A stretch of DNA of 27,725 bases from JABMRP01 sp964444795 (lineage in GTDB: Bacteria; Planctomycetota; Planctomycetia; Pirellulales; Thermoguttaceae): NCBI GenBank assembly GCA_964444795.1, contig CAYUIQ010000108.1:1-27725 (forward strand), given 5' to 3'. Made by a program: the position numbers and the translations under genes. Positions 7,046 through 14,656 of the stretch are shown here, piece by piece. The notes beneath the pieces are model-generated. The model did no database searches, was not told the origin of the DNA, and was given only the letters and a program-made list of their open reading frames with translations. The first letter of the stretch is position 1. The number at the start of each line of letters is the position of its first letter.

Positions 7046-8344
7046 TTACAGTTTCCACGGCGTGCGCATCGCGCGCCAAGTCATCCGGTTGGCCATATCG
7101 TCGTCGATGAACTGCTCGGCCGCCGGATCCCACTTGAGCGGACGGCCCAACTCCATGCAGATGTTGGCCAGATGGCAGACGATGGCCGAGCCGTGGCCGA
7201 CCGCCGCCGGTACGTTGAGGTGTTTGGGACTTCGGTTTCGCACGCACTCCAGCCAGATGCCCATGTGGGTGCCGCCCTGGCCGGTCGGTCCGAGGTGAAT
7301 CTCGTCGGGGCCGATACGCGAGTCGAGCAGCGATTTGGGGCTGGCGTCGATACTCTCGCGGCTGACGCGAATCCAGCCTTCGCTGCCCTGGAAGAGCACG
7401 TTGCCGGTCTTCATCTCGTTGCCGCCGCTACGGAACTCAAGCGTTACGCCGTTGGCATATTTGAAGTCGAGGTTGATATCGTAAAACGTGTCGTGAATTC
7501 CGCCCGTGTTGTGCTTGCCGGTTCCCTCGACGGAGATCGGTCCCGAGCCGTCGGCACCGATCCCCAACTGGGCGATGTCCAGATGATGGGCGCCCCAGTT
7601 GGTCACGTCGCCGCCGGAGAAATCGCTCACGAAGCGGAACTTGTAATGGACCCGGTCCGGCTGGTAACGCGAGTAGGGCGCGGGGCCAAGCCACATGTCC
7701 CAGTCCAACTCCGGCGGAATCGGTCGCGGCCGCCAGGCGTTATCGCTCCCCGGTCGGGCGAGGATCTGGACCTGCACCTTTTGCAACTCGCCGATCCGCC
7801 CGTTGCGAACCAGTTCGCAAGCCTTGATGAATTTCTCGATGGTGCGCTGCTGCGAGCCGACCTGGAGGATGCCGTTGTAGCGCGCCACGAGGTCGGACAG
7901 CAGACGTCCTTCGCGAATGTTATACGACAGCGGCTTCTCACAGTAAACGCCCTTGCCCGCGCGAATGGCGGCCGCCGCGATCAACACATGCCAATGGTCG
8001 GGCGTGGCAACGACGACGCCGTCGATATCGTCGCGGTCGAGCACCTCGCGAAAATCACCGTACTCGGCGCAGTCGGTGTTGCCGGCCATCTTGTCGATCG
8101 ACGCCTTGGCCGCGGCCCGGTGCGTGGCGTCGACGTCGCAGACGGCAATCACCTTATCGCCGCCGGCCATGATCTGTTGACCCCTACCGCCGGATCCGAT
8201 CAACGCCGTGGTGATCCGATTACTGGCCGAGGCCACGCCGGGGGCTCCCAGTGCGGCCGACGTGATGACGTACGGCGCGGCACAGGCGGCACCGGCCGTG
8301 GTGAGAAAGGCGCGTCTTGTCTGACGGGTCGCTTTCGTGTCCAT
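7046..8344 (-). CDS. Gfo/Idh/MocA family oxidoreductase, exported; first gene of the array
   Basis: Protein of 432 residues. The start at 8344 has AGAGAGGA upstream at usable spacing. The leader QTRRAFLTTAG at 8-18 is a clear twin-arginine-like motif with an Ala-rich hydrophobic core. The glycine motif LIGSGGRGQQ is at 48-57, TPDHWH at 114-119 and the EKP motif at 136-138. SGGDVTNWGAHHLDIAQL is the substrate-side segment with the conserved Gly-x-His-x-x-Asp. The tail is RAMRTPWKL. It is the most upstream gene of the minus-strand array, so the 8345-8736 spacer should hold the array's promoter. The next gene is 147 nt away across a large palindrome, so part of the transcript may end or be processed there. 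The substrate is unknown. Confidence 0.93.
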   Translation of the reverse strand: MDTKATRQTRRAFLTTAGAACAAPYVITSAALGAPGVASASNRITTALIGSGGRGQQIMAGGDKVIAVCDVDATHRAAAKASIDKMAGNTDCAEYGDFREVLDRDDIDGVVVATPDHWHVLIAAAAIRAGKGVYCEKPLSYNIREGRLLSDLVARYNGILQVGSQQRTIEKFIKACELVRNGRIGELQKVQVQILARPGSDNAWRPRPIPPELDWDMWLGPAPYSRYQPDRVHYKFRFVSDFSGGDVTNWGAHHLDIAQLGIGADGSGPISVEGTGKHNTGGIHDTFYDINLDFKYANGVTLEFRSGGNEMKTGNVLFQGSEGWIRVSRESIDASPKSLLDSRIGPDEIHLGPTGQGGTHMGIWLECVRNRSPKHLNVPAAVGHGSAIVCHLANICMELGRPLKWDPAAEQFIDDDMANRMTWRAMRTPWKL

Positions 8345-8426
8345 CTCGTATTTCCTCTCTCCCGCGCGGAAGTCATGGGTGTGTTCAGCAGGCGGGTGTG
8401 TGTGGTGCGTCGGTTAGTGCCAAATT

Positions 8427-8432
8427 ATTATC
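8427..8432 (-). promoter_or_regulatory. Possible -10 box GATAAT for the oxidoreductase array
   Basis: The minus strand reads GATAAT, one mismatch from TATAAT, about 83 nt before the start at 8344. It lies in a locally AT-rich patch of a GC-rich region. The hexamer 17 nt further upstream is a poor -35, so this is a weak call. Confidence 0.25.
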
Positions 8433-8552
8433 CTAACGGATCTCGCCGCGCGGAACCACGACTGGCACATTTTTCGAGAGTTTCCTAGAAGGGGCACGAA
8501 TAGCCCGAAGGAGGGGTGTTTGTGGGTGCCGATCGGAGTTGCGGTGGCCGTC

Positions 8553-8578
8553 TGGCCTGGGTACGAGTGCCCGGGCCA
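8553..8578. terminator. Possible terminator-like hairpin after the propeller-protein gene
   Basis: TGGCCTGGG (8553-8561) pairs with CCCGGGCCA (8570-8578), a 9-bp stem with one G-T pair and an 8-nt loop. It lies about 160 nt past the stop of the gene at 8737-10662. It has no T-tract, so it may instead be a REP-type repeat. Confidence 0.3.
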
Positions 8579-8736
8579 AACTACCAGGAGGTCCGGGGTT
8601 CCCCAGGTCCCCGCCGAAACGGAGATGTGTTTGTGTACAGTCATCGGCGCATCGGCATAGACGGGACAGCTTTTCTTGCAGAGCGGTAACGCGGAACGCG
8701 CGACTCCAGTCGACGCCTACGCCGCACGCCGGGCCC

Positions 8737-10662
8737 TTACACTACGCCCGATTGCCCCAGGGTACGGCCGGCTTTGGGCCAGCCTTCGGCGTCGAGGCTT
8801 TCTGAGGAGCACTTCAGGACGACCAGTGTCTCGTCGTCGGCGCCGAAGGCTAATCGCTGGGGGGCAATGAGGGTTCCCACGGAACGAATCGCCGGGCCGA
8901 TCTCGGCGGTCCACTGGGCCGATCCGCCGGCGTCCAGCGCGTGGATCACACCGGCGTTGTCGCCGAAGTAGATGATGCCGTCGCTGCCGAGCACGGGGGT
9001 CGACTCGACCATGTCGGTGGCGTCGTACTGCCAGCGGACGCGATGCGAGTTGCCGTCGACGCAGACCAACATCCCCCGTCCCTCGCGGCCACGGCGGGTC
9101 TGGCTGATGCCGACGTAGAGATGACCGTTGCGGTCGGCGACCGGTGAGCCCATCATCAGGCCCGGCACCTTCGTTTCCCAGATTCGCCGACCCGAAAGAT
9201 CAAATCCGTAGAGAATCTCATCCCGGGCGGCCACGACGATCTGCGAGCCGCGAACCACCAAGGGCGACGAGTTGATAAACCACCCGGTGAACCCTGAGTC
9301 GGCAGCTTGATCCCAGAGGTTCTCGGCGCGACGGCCGTCGATTCCCAGGGCAAAGAGGTAACCGGTTTCGGATCCGATGTAGAGAATGCCCTCGTGGATG
9401 ATGCCGGCCGAGTCGAACTTCTGCCGCGAGCGGAAAAACCGGGCCGTGGGTATCCGGCCCTCGGGGTCGACGCGAATGAGCCCGCCATCGTAGGCCGAGA
9501 TGAGCGTGCCACCCGACGAATCGACGATCGGGGCCGCCCAGCCGAGCGGTTCGCCCACTTCAACGGGTGTCCAGGCCTGTTTGCCGTCGGGCGTGATGCA
9601 ATGGAGATAGCCTTCGTTGCAGTGAAGGCGAATGTTCCCGTCGCTTCCCAGGACGACCGGTCCGGGAACGTGGCTGCCGAGGAAATACTCCCAAAGCACC
9701 TTCGGTTGCTGCTCCTGAAGGACCAGGGCGACCAGTTTCTGTTGGGTGCAGAGGAAAATATGCCCTTGGTCGTCGACCGCCGGGCAATTGAGCAACGCCT
9801 GGTTGGTCGTATGGTCGGGAAACGCCCAGGCCAACTGATCGGGCGCTAACTTCGCTTTGGGCCGCGGGCGACGGAAGGGCTTCGGTTCGGGTTTCGGTTC
9901 GGGTTTTGGTTCGGGCCTAGATCCCGCCTTGGGGCTGGATTTCGGTCTACGCCGCGACGAGCGTTCGGATCCGGACGGTCGGGTCTCGCGCGGCGGCTGG
10001 GCAACGTTCTTCGGCGAAGCCCACGCCGGAATGGCCGATGGGGCCGGCTCGGCCTTTGCCGGCGGGGTGTCGGTCCGCGGCGGATCCCTTCGCGGCGACT
10101 CCGTACGTGGCGGTGCGGTTTGTGGCCGTGCCGTTCGCGGCGGTTGCGATGCCGCGGGAGTTACCGGTTGTTGGGGAGTCGGCTGTGGTTGGGGAGCGGG
10201 CGGTTGCGAAACGGGCGGTTGCGAAACGGGCTGCGGCGCGGGTGCCGGCGGAGCCGGTTGTGGTTGGGGATCTGGCGGTTGGGGCGCGGGTGCCTGTGGA
10301 ACGAGCGCTGGCGGAGCCGGTTGCGGAGTAGGTGCCGGTGGAGCGGGCGCCTGCGGTGCGGGCGGTTGTGGCACCGGCTGTGGAGCGGGCGCTGGCGGAG
10401 CCGGTTGTGGAGGTGCCGGGGCGACTTGCCGTGATGCGGGCGCCGGCTGAGGCGCGGGGGCCTGGGGTGAAGGCGGTGGCGCGCCGGCGGGCATGGGCGG
10501 CTGGGGGGCGACTGGCGTCTGAGCCGGCGGTGTCGGAGCCGGGGCGTCCCGGGAGACGGGCCGAAATAAGCCGATGCGCTTGGCGTTGCACTGCGGACAT
10601 TGCAGGGGCGGCGTCGGACGCTGAATCTCGAAGCCGCAACTACTGCACCGAAACGTCTTCAT
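8737..10662 (-). CDS. Zinc-ribbon, proline-rich linker, PQQ-type beta-propeller protein
   Basis: Protein of 641 residues in three parts. Residues 1-30 form a zinc ribbon (C6-x2-C9 and C22-x2-C25). Residues 38 to about 270 are an extreme low-complexity linker: first Pro/Ala/Gln repeats, then a basic Arg/Pro stretch and EPKPEPKPEPKP near 251-262. Residues 275-641 carry repeated blades of the PQQ/WD-like propeller type, for example DGNIRLHCNEGYLHCITPDGK and GIIYFGDNAGVIHALDAGG. These resemble the non-enzymatic PQQ-like repeats used as scaffolds; no quinone-binding or catalytic set is visible. There is no signal peptide, so it is probably cytoplasmic. It is the last gene of the five-gene block, 28 nt after the GrpE-like gene. 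A likely role is a binding or assembly platform for that complex, which is inference from position. Confidence 0.9.
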   Translation of the reverse strand: MKTFRCSSCGFEIQRPTPPLQCPQCNAKRIGLFRPVSRDAPAPTPPAQTPVAPQPPMPAGAPPPSPQAPAPQPAPASRQVAPAPPQPAPPAPAPQPVPQPPAPQAPAPPAPTPQPAPPALVPQAPAPQPPDPQPQPAPPAPAPQPVSQPPVSQPPAPQPQPTPQQPVTPAASQPPRTARPQTAPPRTESPRRDPPRTDTPPAKAEPAPSAIPAWASPKNVAQPPRETRPSGSERSSRRRPKSSPKAGSRPEPKPEPKPEPKPFRRPRPKAKLAPDQLAWAFPDHTTNQALLNCPAVDDQGHIFLCTQQKLVALVLQEQQPKVLWEYFLGSHVPGPVVLGSDGNIRLHCNEGYLHCITPDGKQAWTPVEVGEPLGWAAPIVDSSGGTLISAYDGGLIRVDPEGRIPTARFFRSRQKFDSAGIIHEGILYIGSETGYLFALGIDGRRAENLWDQAADSGFTGWFINSSPLVVRGSQIVVAARDEILYGFDLSGRRIWETKVPGLMMGSPVADRNGHLYVGISQTRRGREGRGMLVCVDGNSHRVRWQYDATDMVESTPVLGSDGIIYFGDNAGVIHALDAGGSAQWTAEIGPAIRSVGTLIAPQRLAFGADDETLVVLKCSSESLDAEGWPKAGRTLGQSGVV

Positions 10663-10690
10663 CGTATGTGGGCCTTTCCCGCCTTCGCGG

Positions 10691-11728
10691 TCACCGTGCG
10701 GTTACACTCGCCTTGAAAAAGACTTTGCCGTTATCCCGAAGCACGATCCATCCGTGAACTTCGGTGATTTCGACCCCGCCCCGGCTGGTTGCCGTGTGGC
10801 GGCCGGAATCGAACCGCTGGCCCGGATGTACCAGTTCGACCGTGTTGGGCACGCCGGCCGCATCGTTGTGCTTTCGGACCCACTCGACCAAGGCTTCTTC
10901 AAACACGTCGGTGCTGGGACTCGTCTTTGGATGCCAGCGATAATATGCTTCGCCCAGGTCTTTGAGCAACTGGGGTAAACGTTCGGGAGGCGCGGAGCGA
11001 TAGATCAGCAACTGACCGGCCAGCGAGCACGCGCCGGGATCACCGATCCGCACCCGCTCGATCAACATCCGCCGATGACCGTCGAGAGCCGTGTTGGCCA
11101 TCAACTGCTCACCAAAGACGGCCTCTTCCCACTGCGGCGACGTATCCTCCGGCGGCGCGGCTTCTTCCTCGTCTCGGGCAGTCAACTGCTCGGCAAGTTG
11201 GTTCAGATCGCTGGCCACGTTTTCCTGCAGGCGGCGCAGGCCGTCGGCAAAGTCGGCCCGCTGCTGGCTGACGGCGGCCAGCAGCTCTTTGGCCGAACCG
11301 TCGTCAGCTTTCCCCGAGCCACTGCCACCGGCGTCGGAGTTTCCCGCCGCTTGAACGATCAACCGCAACGTCTGGCTGATTTCGTCGAGTTTCTCTTGCA
11401 GCGGCGCCAGCAGTTTGTCGGGAAGAGGATCGGCGGATGCCACGGGGAGCGAACGACCGGCAGGCGCGGAGCGTACCATCTCCTCCACCTTGGCGGTCAA
11501 GTGAGCGATCTTCTCTTCGAGAGCCGCCGGCGACGGGTCCGGGGCCGCTTCCGACAGGCGCTGGACGAGATAGTCGGCCATTTGCCGGCCCGCCGTGGCC
11601 AACGACTCGCCGAGCGGATCGGCGCCACTGGGGCGATCGGCCAGTTCGACGCCGCCGCCGCGTACGTGCTCGACGGCCCCTTCCTCGGGACCATCGCCGG
11701 GCCTTTCCGGTTTCCTGAACAACGCCAT
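10691..11728 (-). CDS. Coiled-coil protein with a GrpE-like C-terminal segment
   Basis: Protein of 345 residues from the ATG at 11728, supported by GGGAG 9 nt upstream; the stop of the SrfB-like gene is 4 nt before it. The frame is open further upstream, but that part is antisense-like overlap with the SrfB-like gene. Residues 45-90, 100-127 and 145-188 are heptad-like helices with Gly/Ser and acidic linkers between them. Residues 200-270 are helical. Residues 295-343 (PGQRFDSGRHTA, GGVEITEVHGWIVLRDNGK, FFKASV) resemble the beta domain of GrpE, the exchange factor of Hsp70. No signal or membrane segment is present. As its neighbour is an actin/Hsp70-fold ATPase, a partner or exchange role is attractive but is my inference. 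It may instead be the positional counterpart of SrfA. Confidence 0.9.
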   Translation of the reverse strand: MALFRKPERPGDGPEEGAVEHVRGGGVELADRPSGADPLGESLATAGRQMADYLVQRLSEAAPDPSPAALEEKIAHLTAKVEEMVRSAPAGRSLPVASADPLPDKLLAPLQEKLDEISQTLRLIVQAAGNSDAGGSGSGKADDGSAKELLAAVSQQRADFADGLRRLQENVASDLNQLAEQLTARDEEEAAPPEDTSPQWEEAVFGEQLMANTALDGHRRMLIERVRIGDPGACSLAGQLLIYRSAPPERLPQLLKDLGEAYYRWHPKTSPSTDVFEEALVEWVRKHNDAAGVPNTVELVHPGQRFDSGRHTATSRGGVEITEVHGWIVLRDNGKVFFKASVTAR

Positions 11729-11732
11729 GGTG

Positions 11733-14561
11733 TTACGCTCCCGCGAGTTGGCGATATTGATCCAGTTCGATATTGTCCAGGCCGCCCGTATCAAGGTAGT
11801 ATCGTTCGTCGGCCAGCGTGCGCCAGTTGAAGTGGACGTTTTCTTCGAGAATGGCCGGCTCGCCGGCGACAACCCCCTCGACGGCATCGATTTCCAGATG
11901 TTCCTCGTGGTCCGGCGTGGCCGGTTTACGCTTGATCTTGATCTTCACTTCCGTCTTGCCATACCGATCGCCGGGGTCCATCTTCAGCAAGTAGACCGGC
12001 GAGGCCTGGGCGTCTTCGTTGCCGCTGAGCTTGCGGCCGATGAGCGCGCGTTCGGCGCCGGTGGCAAACTCGGTGATCTCCTCGGGGGCATCCTCTTCGG
12101 CGGCCGAGAAGAGAACCTTCTGTTGCGAAATCCCCGAGGTGGCGTCGGTCATCACGCCCCAGTAATACGTATTCTTTCGGGTTCGCGGTTTCATCTCGAA
12201 TTTGAACTGCCGCAGCTTGCCGTAGCGGGCGAGGAAATCGACCGCCGCTCCCACCACCACGGCGCTCTTGGGATCGACGATGACACCCGGATTGTGGCCC
12301 CGCGGGTCCTGGTACGGATACCAGTTGCCGGCGTAGTGATTGAACATGGGGATGATCCGGGTCGGCGAAAGGGGGAGGTACATCCGCACAAGCTGCTGGA
12401 TGTAGCTGAGCTTGGACGGCTGGCCGGCCAGCAATACGACGTCGACATTGTAGCTGTCGATTCGTTCGCAGAAGTCGTAGATCAGGTCGTCGAACACGTC
12501 GTGAACCACACCCTCGAATTCCGCCTTGTCGTAGACCAGATCGAGTTCCTGTTGCACCGTATAGTAGCCCGGACCGTGGAGCTTGGTGAAGACGTTTTCG
12601 AGCGATTCCAGCACGGCCGGATCGACGATCTTCGGGTCGAGATGGGAGATCGGCTCGCCTTCGACTTCGTCGACCGCGTTGCTCAGATACGTTTGGGCCA
12701 GGGGCACGAAGAGCCGGTTGATCCAGTTGATGCGCTGCGCGCGGAACTCGCGATTTCGCGGCACTTCCGGCCCGAAGAGAAAGCGAATATCCTCGTCTTC
12801 CAGGCCCAGCGCGTCGGCGAAGGTTGGCAGAATGAGCGTCTCGAGCAACCGCTTGACCAATTGGTCGCCGGCCAGATTGATGCCGTCCTGGTGAAGGACC
12901 TCGCCGAGGATCGAATCGTCGACCTTCGAGATGAAGTTGTACTTGGCGATCATCAGGTCGGTCGACCCGCCGCCGATGTCGATGCAAGCGATGCGGACTT
13001 CGTTGGCATCGTCGAGTTGTTCCTCGGGATCGGGTACACCGCGCCGCTTCGTCGCGCCGGGGCGACGCAATCCGGCGCGGCCGGCGCGACGCCGCGCGGC
13101 GGGGGCGGCGACCTCGGGCTCCTCGGCCGGCGCTTCCTTCTTCTTCGGCTGGCCGCGGTCCTGATGGAGCATGGAGAACCAGAGCCGCGGATTCTGGCCC
13201 AGCATCTTCAACTCGCTCCAAATGTACGTCAGATGGACGGCGCTGGCCTCGTCGATACTCAGGGTGAGGTCCGGTTCGCCCGTCTGTGTCTTGCCCAGAG
13301 TTCGGGAAAAGATGTTGATCGCCTTCTGCGCTTGGCGGCGGAAGCGTTCGCGTTCCGGTTCGATCATCCCGCTGGGGAAGGTCAGTGTCAACGTGCGCAG
13401 CTCGCGGGCGCGTCCGGCGTCGCCGGTGGCGTTGCGGTAGGTGATCGAATTGCAGTAGGCGTACGCCTGGCAGAGCAACTCGTAAAGGGCGGCGGTCATC
13501 ATGCTCCGCGGCGCGTGGCGGGGCATCAGGGGCGTGTCGGTGGCAAAGTCGGCTTCCCGCGGCTGGTCTTCGGCGACCAGGAAGTCGCGGTCGTCTTCAT
13601 GCACGTATTTCAGAAACGGACCCTTGAGCGTCGCCGCGTACTCGTTCGTTCCCTCTCGGTCACCCGGATCGGCCATGTGCCAGTTGGCACCCTGTAGCCA
13701 GGTCGAATCGTCGGCCCAGAGATAGCGCTTGGGCGAACTGACGCCGATGCGAATATCGCCTTCGGTGCGGATCACCTGGGCGATGTCGTCGGCTTCGCTG
13801 CCCATCCGGACCATCGAAAGATCGTCGAACAGCGGCGGGTTGACCATCACCTCGACTTTCAACTGTCTCGGCTTCTTGTTCTTTCGCGCGAACCAGCCCT
13901 TCTTGGCCTCGGAATCCTCGGGTTGCTCGACGGTGCGATACTCGATCTTCTTCTGGCGAATGGCCGGCCGGTAGGGCGTGTTGCACCAATAGGTCTTGGA
14001 GGAGAACCACCGGGCCGAGGGCGTGTCGATGTGTTCGCCCGTCTCGTCCCAGGCGTCGAGGTGATAGCGATTGGCCAACTCGAAGGGCATCATCTGCGGG
14101 GTCTGGGCCATCTCGCCGAGCAGTTCCAGGAGCAAAGCACCGGTGCGGCTATTGCCGAAGTCGATGACCATGTGGACCGGTTTGGCGTCGCCGGCGCTGG
14201 CCGTGGCCGGCCGGATACACACTTCGATCGACCCCACTCCCTTGAGGATCTTTCGCTGCAAGTCCAGCAGCCCGTCGAGGCGGACGTGGAAGTCTTTGGT
14301 GAGGTTGCCGGCATCGCAGAAGAACCCGACGTCCGGGTCTCCGCAGGTGGTGTCGACGGCCAGAAACAGCCGGGTGGATCCCGACTGGATGATCTGCCAC
14401 TGGATATAGGGATACCCGGTAGCGTTGTCGTCTTCTTCCAGTCCGGAGCCGCACTGGCATCGCTGCCATCCGTATCCGATCTGCGCGGTGGAAAACCGTG
14501 CCCCGCCGCGCAAGGGAATGCAAACGACCTGAACACCCGTGTTGGCAAACAGTACGTGCAT
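11733..14561 (-). CDS. SrfB-like actin/Hsp70-fold ATPase
   Basis: Protein of 942 residues, close to the size of SrfB-type virulence-factor proteins. The nucleotide fold shows phosphate-1 VIDFGNSRTG at 132-141, phosphate-2 CIDIGGGSTDLMI at 526-538 and an adenosine-type motif VVLLAGQPSKLSYIQQLV at 708-725, as in the actin/Hsp70/FtsA superfamily. An unusually long insert separates phosphate-1 and phosphate-2; it includes a Lys/Glu/Pro/Arg-rich low-complexity stretch at 472-515. Residues 1-125 form an N-terminal extension (with CQC at 35-37), and about 140 residues follow the fold. No signal peptide or TM is seen. It is fourth-to-last in transcription logic terms only by position: it follows the SrfC-like gene by 95 nt and precedes the coiled-coil gene by 4 nt. 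SrfB's biochemical role is poorly known; ATP binding is predicted from motifs. Confidence 0.92.
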   Translation of the reverse strand: MHVLFANTGVQVVCIPLRGGARFSTAQIGYGWQRCQCGSGLEEDDNATGYPYIQWQIIQSGSTRLFLAVDTTCGDPDVGFFCDAGNLTKDFHVRLDGLLDLQRKILKGVGSIEVCIRPATASAGDAKPVHMVIDFGNSRTGALLLELLGEMAQTPQMMPFELANRYHLDAWDETGEHIDTPSARWFSSKTYWCNTPYRPAIRQKKIEYRTVEQPEDSEAKKGWFARKNKKPRQLKVEVMVNPPLFDDLSMVRMGSEADDIAQVIRTEGDIRIGVSSPKRYLWADDSTWLQGANWHMADPGDREGTNEYAATLKGPFLKYVHEDDRDFLVAEDQPREADFATDTPLMPRHAPRSMMTAALYELLCQAYAYCNSITYRNATGDAGRARELRTLTLTFPSGMIEPERERFRRQAQKAINIFSRTLGKTQTGEPDLTLSIDEASAVHLTYIWSELKMLGQNPRLWFSMLHQDRGQPKKKEAPAEEPEVAAPAARRRAGRAGLRRPGATKRRGVPDPEEQLDDANEVRIACIDIGGGSTDLMIAKYNFISKVDDSILGEVLHQDGINLAGDQLVKRLLETLILPTFADALGLEDEDIRFLFGPEVPRNREFRAQRINWINRLFVPLAQTYLSNAVDEVEGEPISHLDPKIVDPAVLESLENVFTKLHGPGYYTVQQELDLVYDKAEFEGVVHDVFDDLIYDFCERIDSYNVDVVLLAGQPSKLSYIQQLVRMYLPLSPTRIIPMFNHYAGNWYPYQDPRGHNPGVIVDPKSAVVVGAAVDFLARYGKLRQFKFEMKPRTRKNTYYWGVMTDATSGISQQKVLFSAAEEDAPEEITEFATGAERALIGRKLSGNEDAQASPVYLLKMDPGDRYGKTEVKIKIKRKPATPDHEEHLEIDAVEGVVAGEPAILEENVHFNWRTLADERYYLDTGGLDNIELDQYRQLAGA

Positions 14562-14614
14562 TGGCTGTCACTCGCCTCTATTGCATCTGAATGAACGTTT
14601 CTCGTGTTGGAAAT

Positions 14615-14643
14615 CCCCCGCTTCCCGGCGAGAAGACGGGGGG
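14615..14643. other. Hairpin in the SrfC-SrfB spacer
   Basis: CCCCCGCTTC (14615-14624) pairs with GAAG (14632-14635) and CGGGGG (14637-14642), with a single bulged A. It lies in the 95-nt gap between two genes otherwise packed in one operon. It has no T-tract, so mRNA processing or tuning of the SrfB-like gene is more likely than full termination. Confidence 0.4.
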
Positions 14644-14656
14644 AAGGAATCGGCGG

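Larger units (their letters stand above)
8345..8736. other. Non-coding spacer, 392 nt, upstream of the oxidoreductase array
   Basis: I see no convincing gene. The spacer holds a possible minus-strand -10 box (8427-8432), a long-range hexamer inverted repeat GTGCCA (8417-8422) and TGGCAC (8463-8468), and a GC-rich hairpin (8553-8578). A short palindrome GGGGTTCCCC follows at about 8594-8603. A short open frame on the minus strand (8414-8644) has no plausible ribosome site and unlikely composition. The spacer separates the oxidoreductase array from the 3' end of the propeller-protein gene. Confidence 0.6.

Noticed and set aside
6947..8488. Long plus-strand open frame (513 codons)
   Set aside because: Antisense to an oxidoreductase with a full set of motifs and running through the 101-nt palindrome.
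8414..8644. Short minus-strand open frame of 76 codons
   Set aside because: No ribosome site, no family resemblance, and it overlaps the hairpins and putative promoter of the spacer.
9857..10450. Plus-strand Gly/Cys/Ala-rich open frame resembling a glycine-rich protein
   Set aside because: It is the complement of the Pro/Ala/Gln linker of the propeller protein; the repetitive look comes from that low-complexity region.
11595..13697. Plus-strand open frame of 700 codons
   Set aside because: Antisense to the SrfB-like gene, whose three nucleotide-binding motifs are in the right order.
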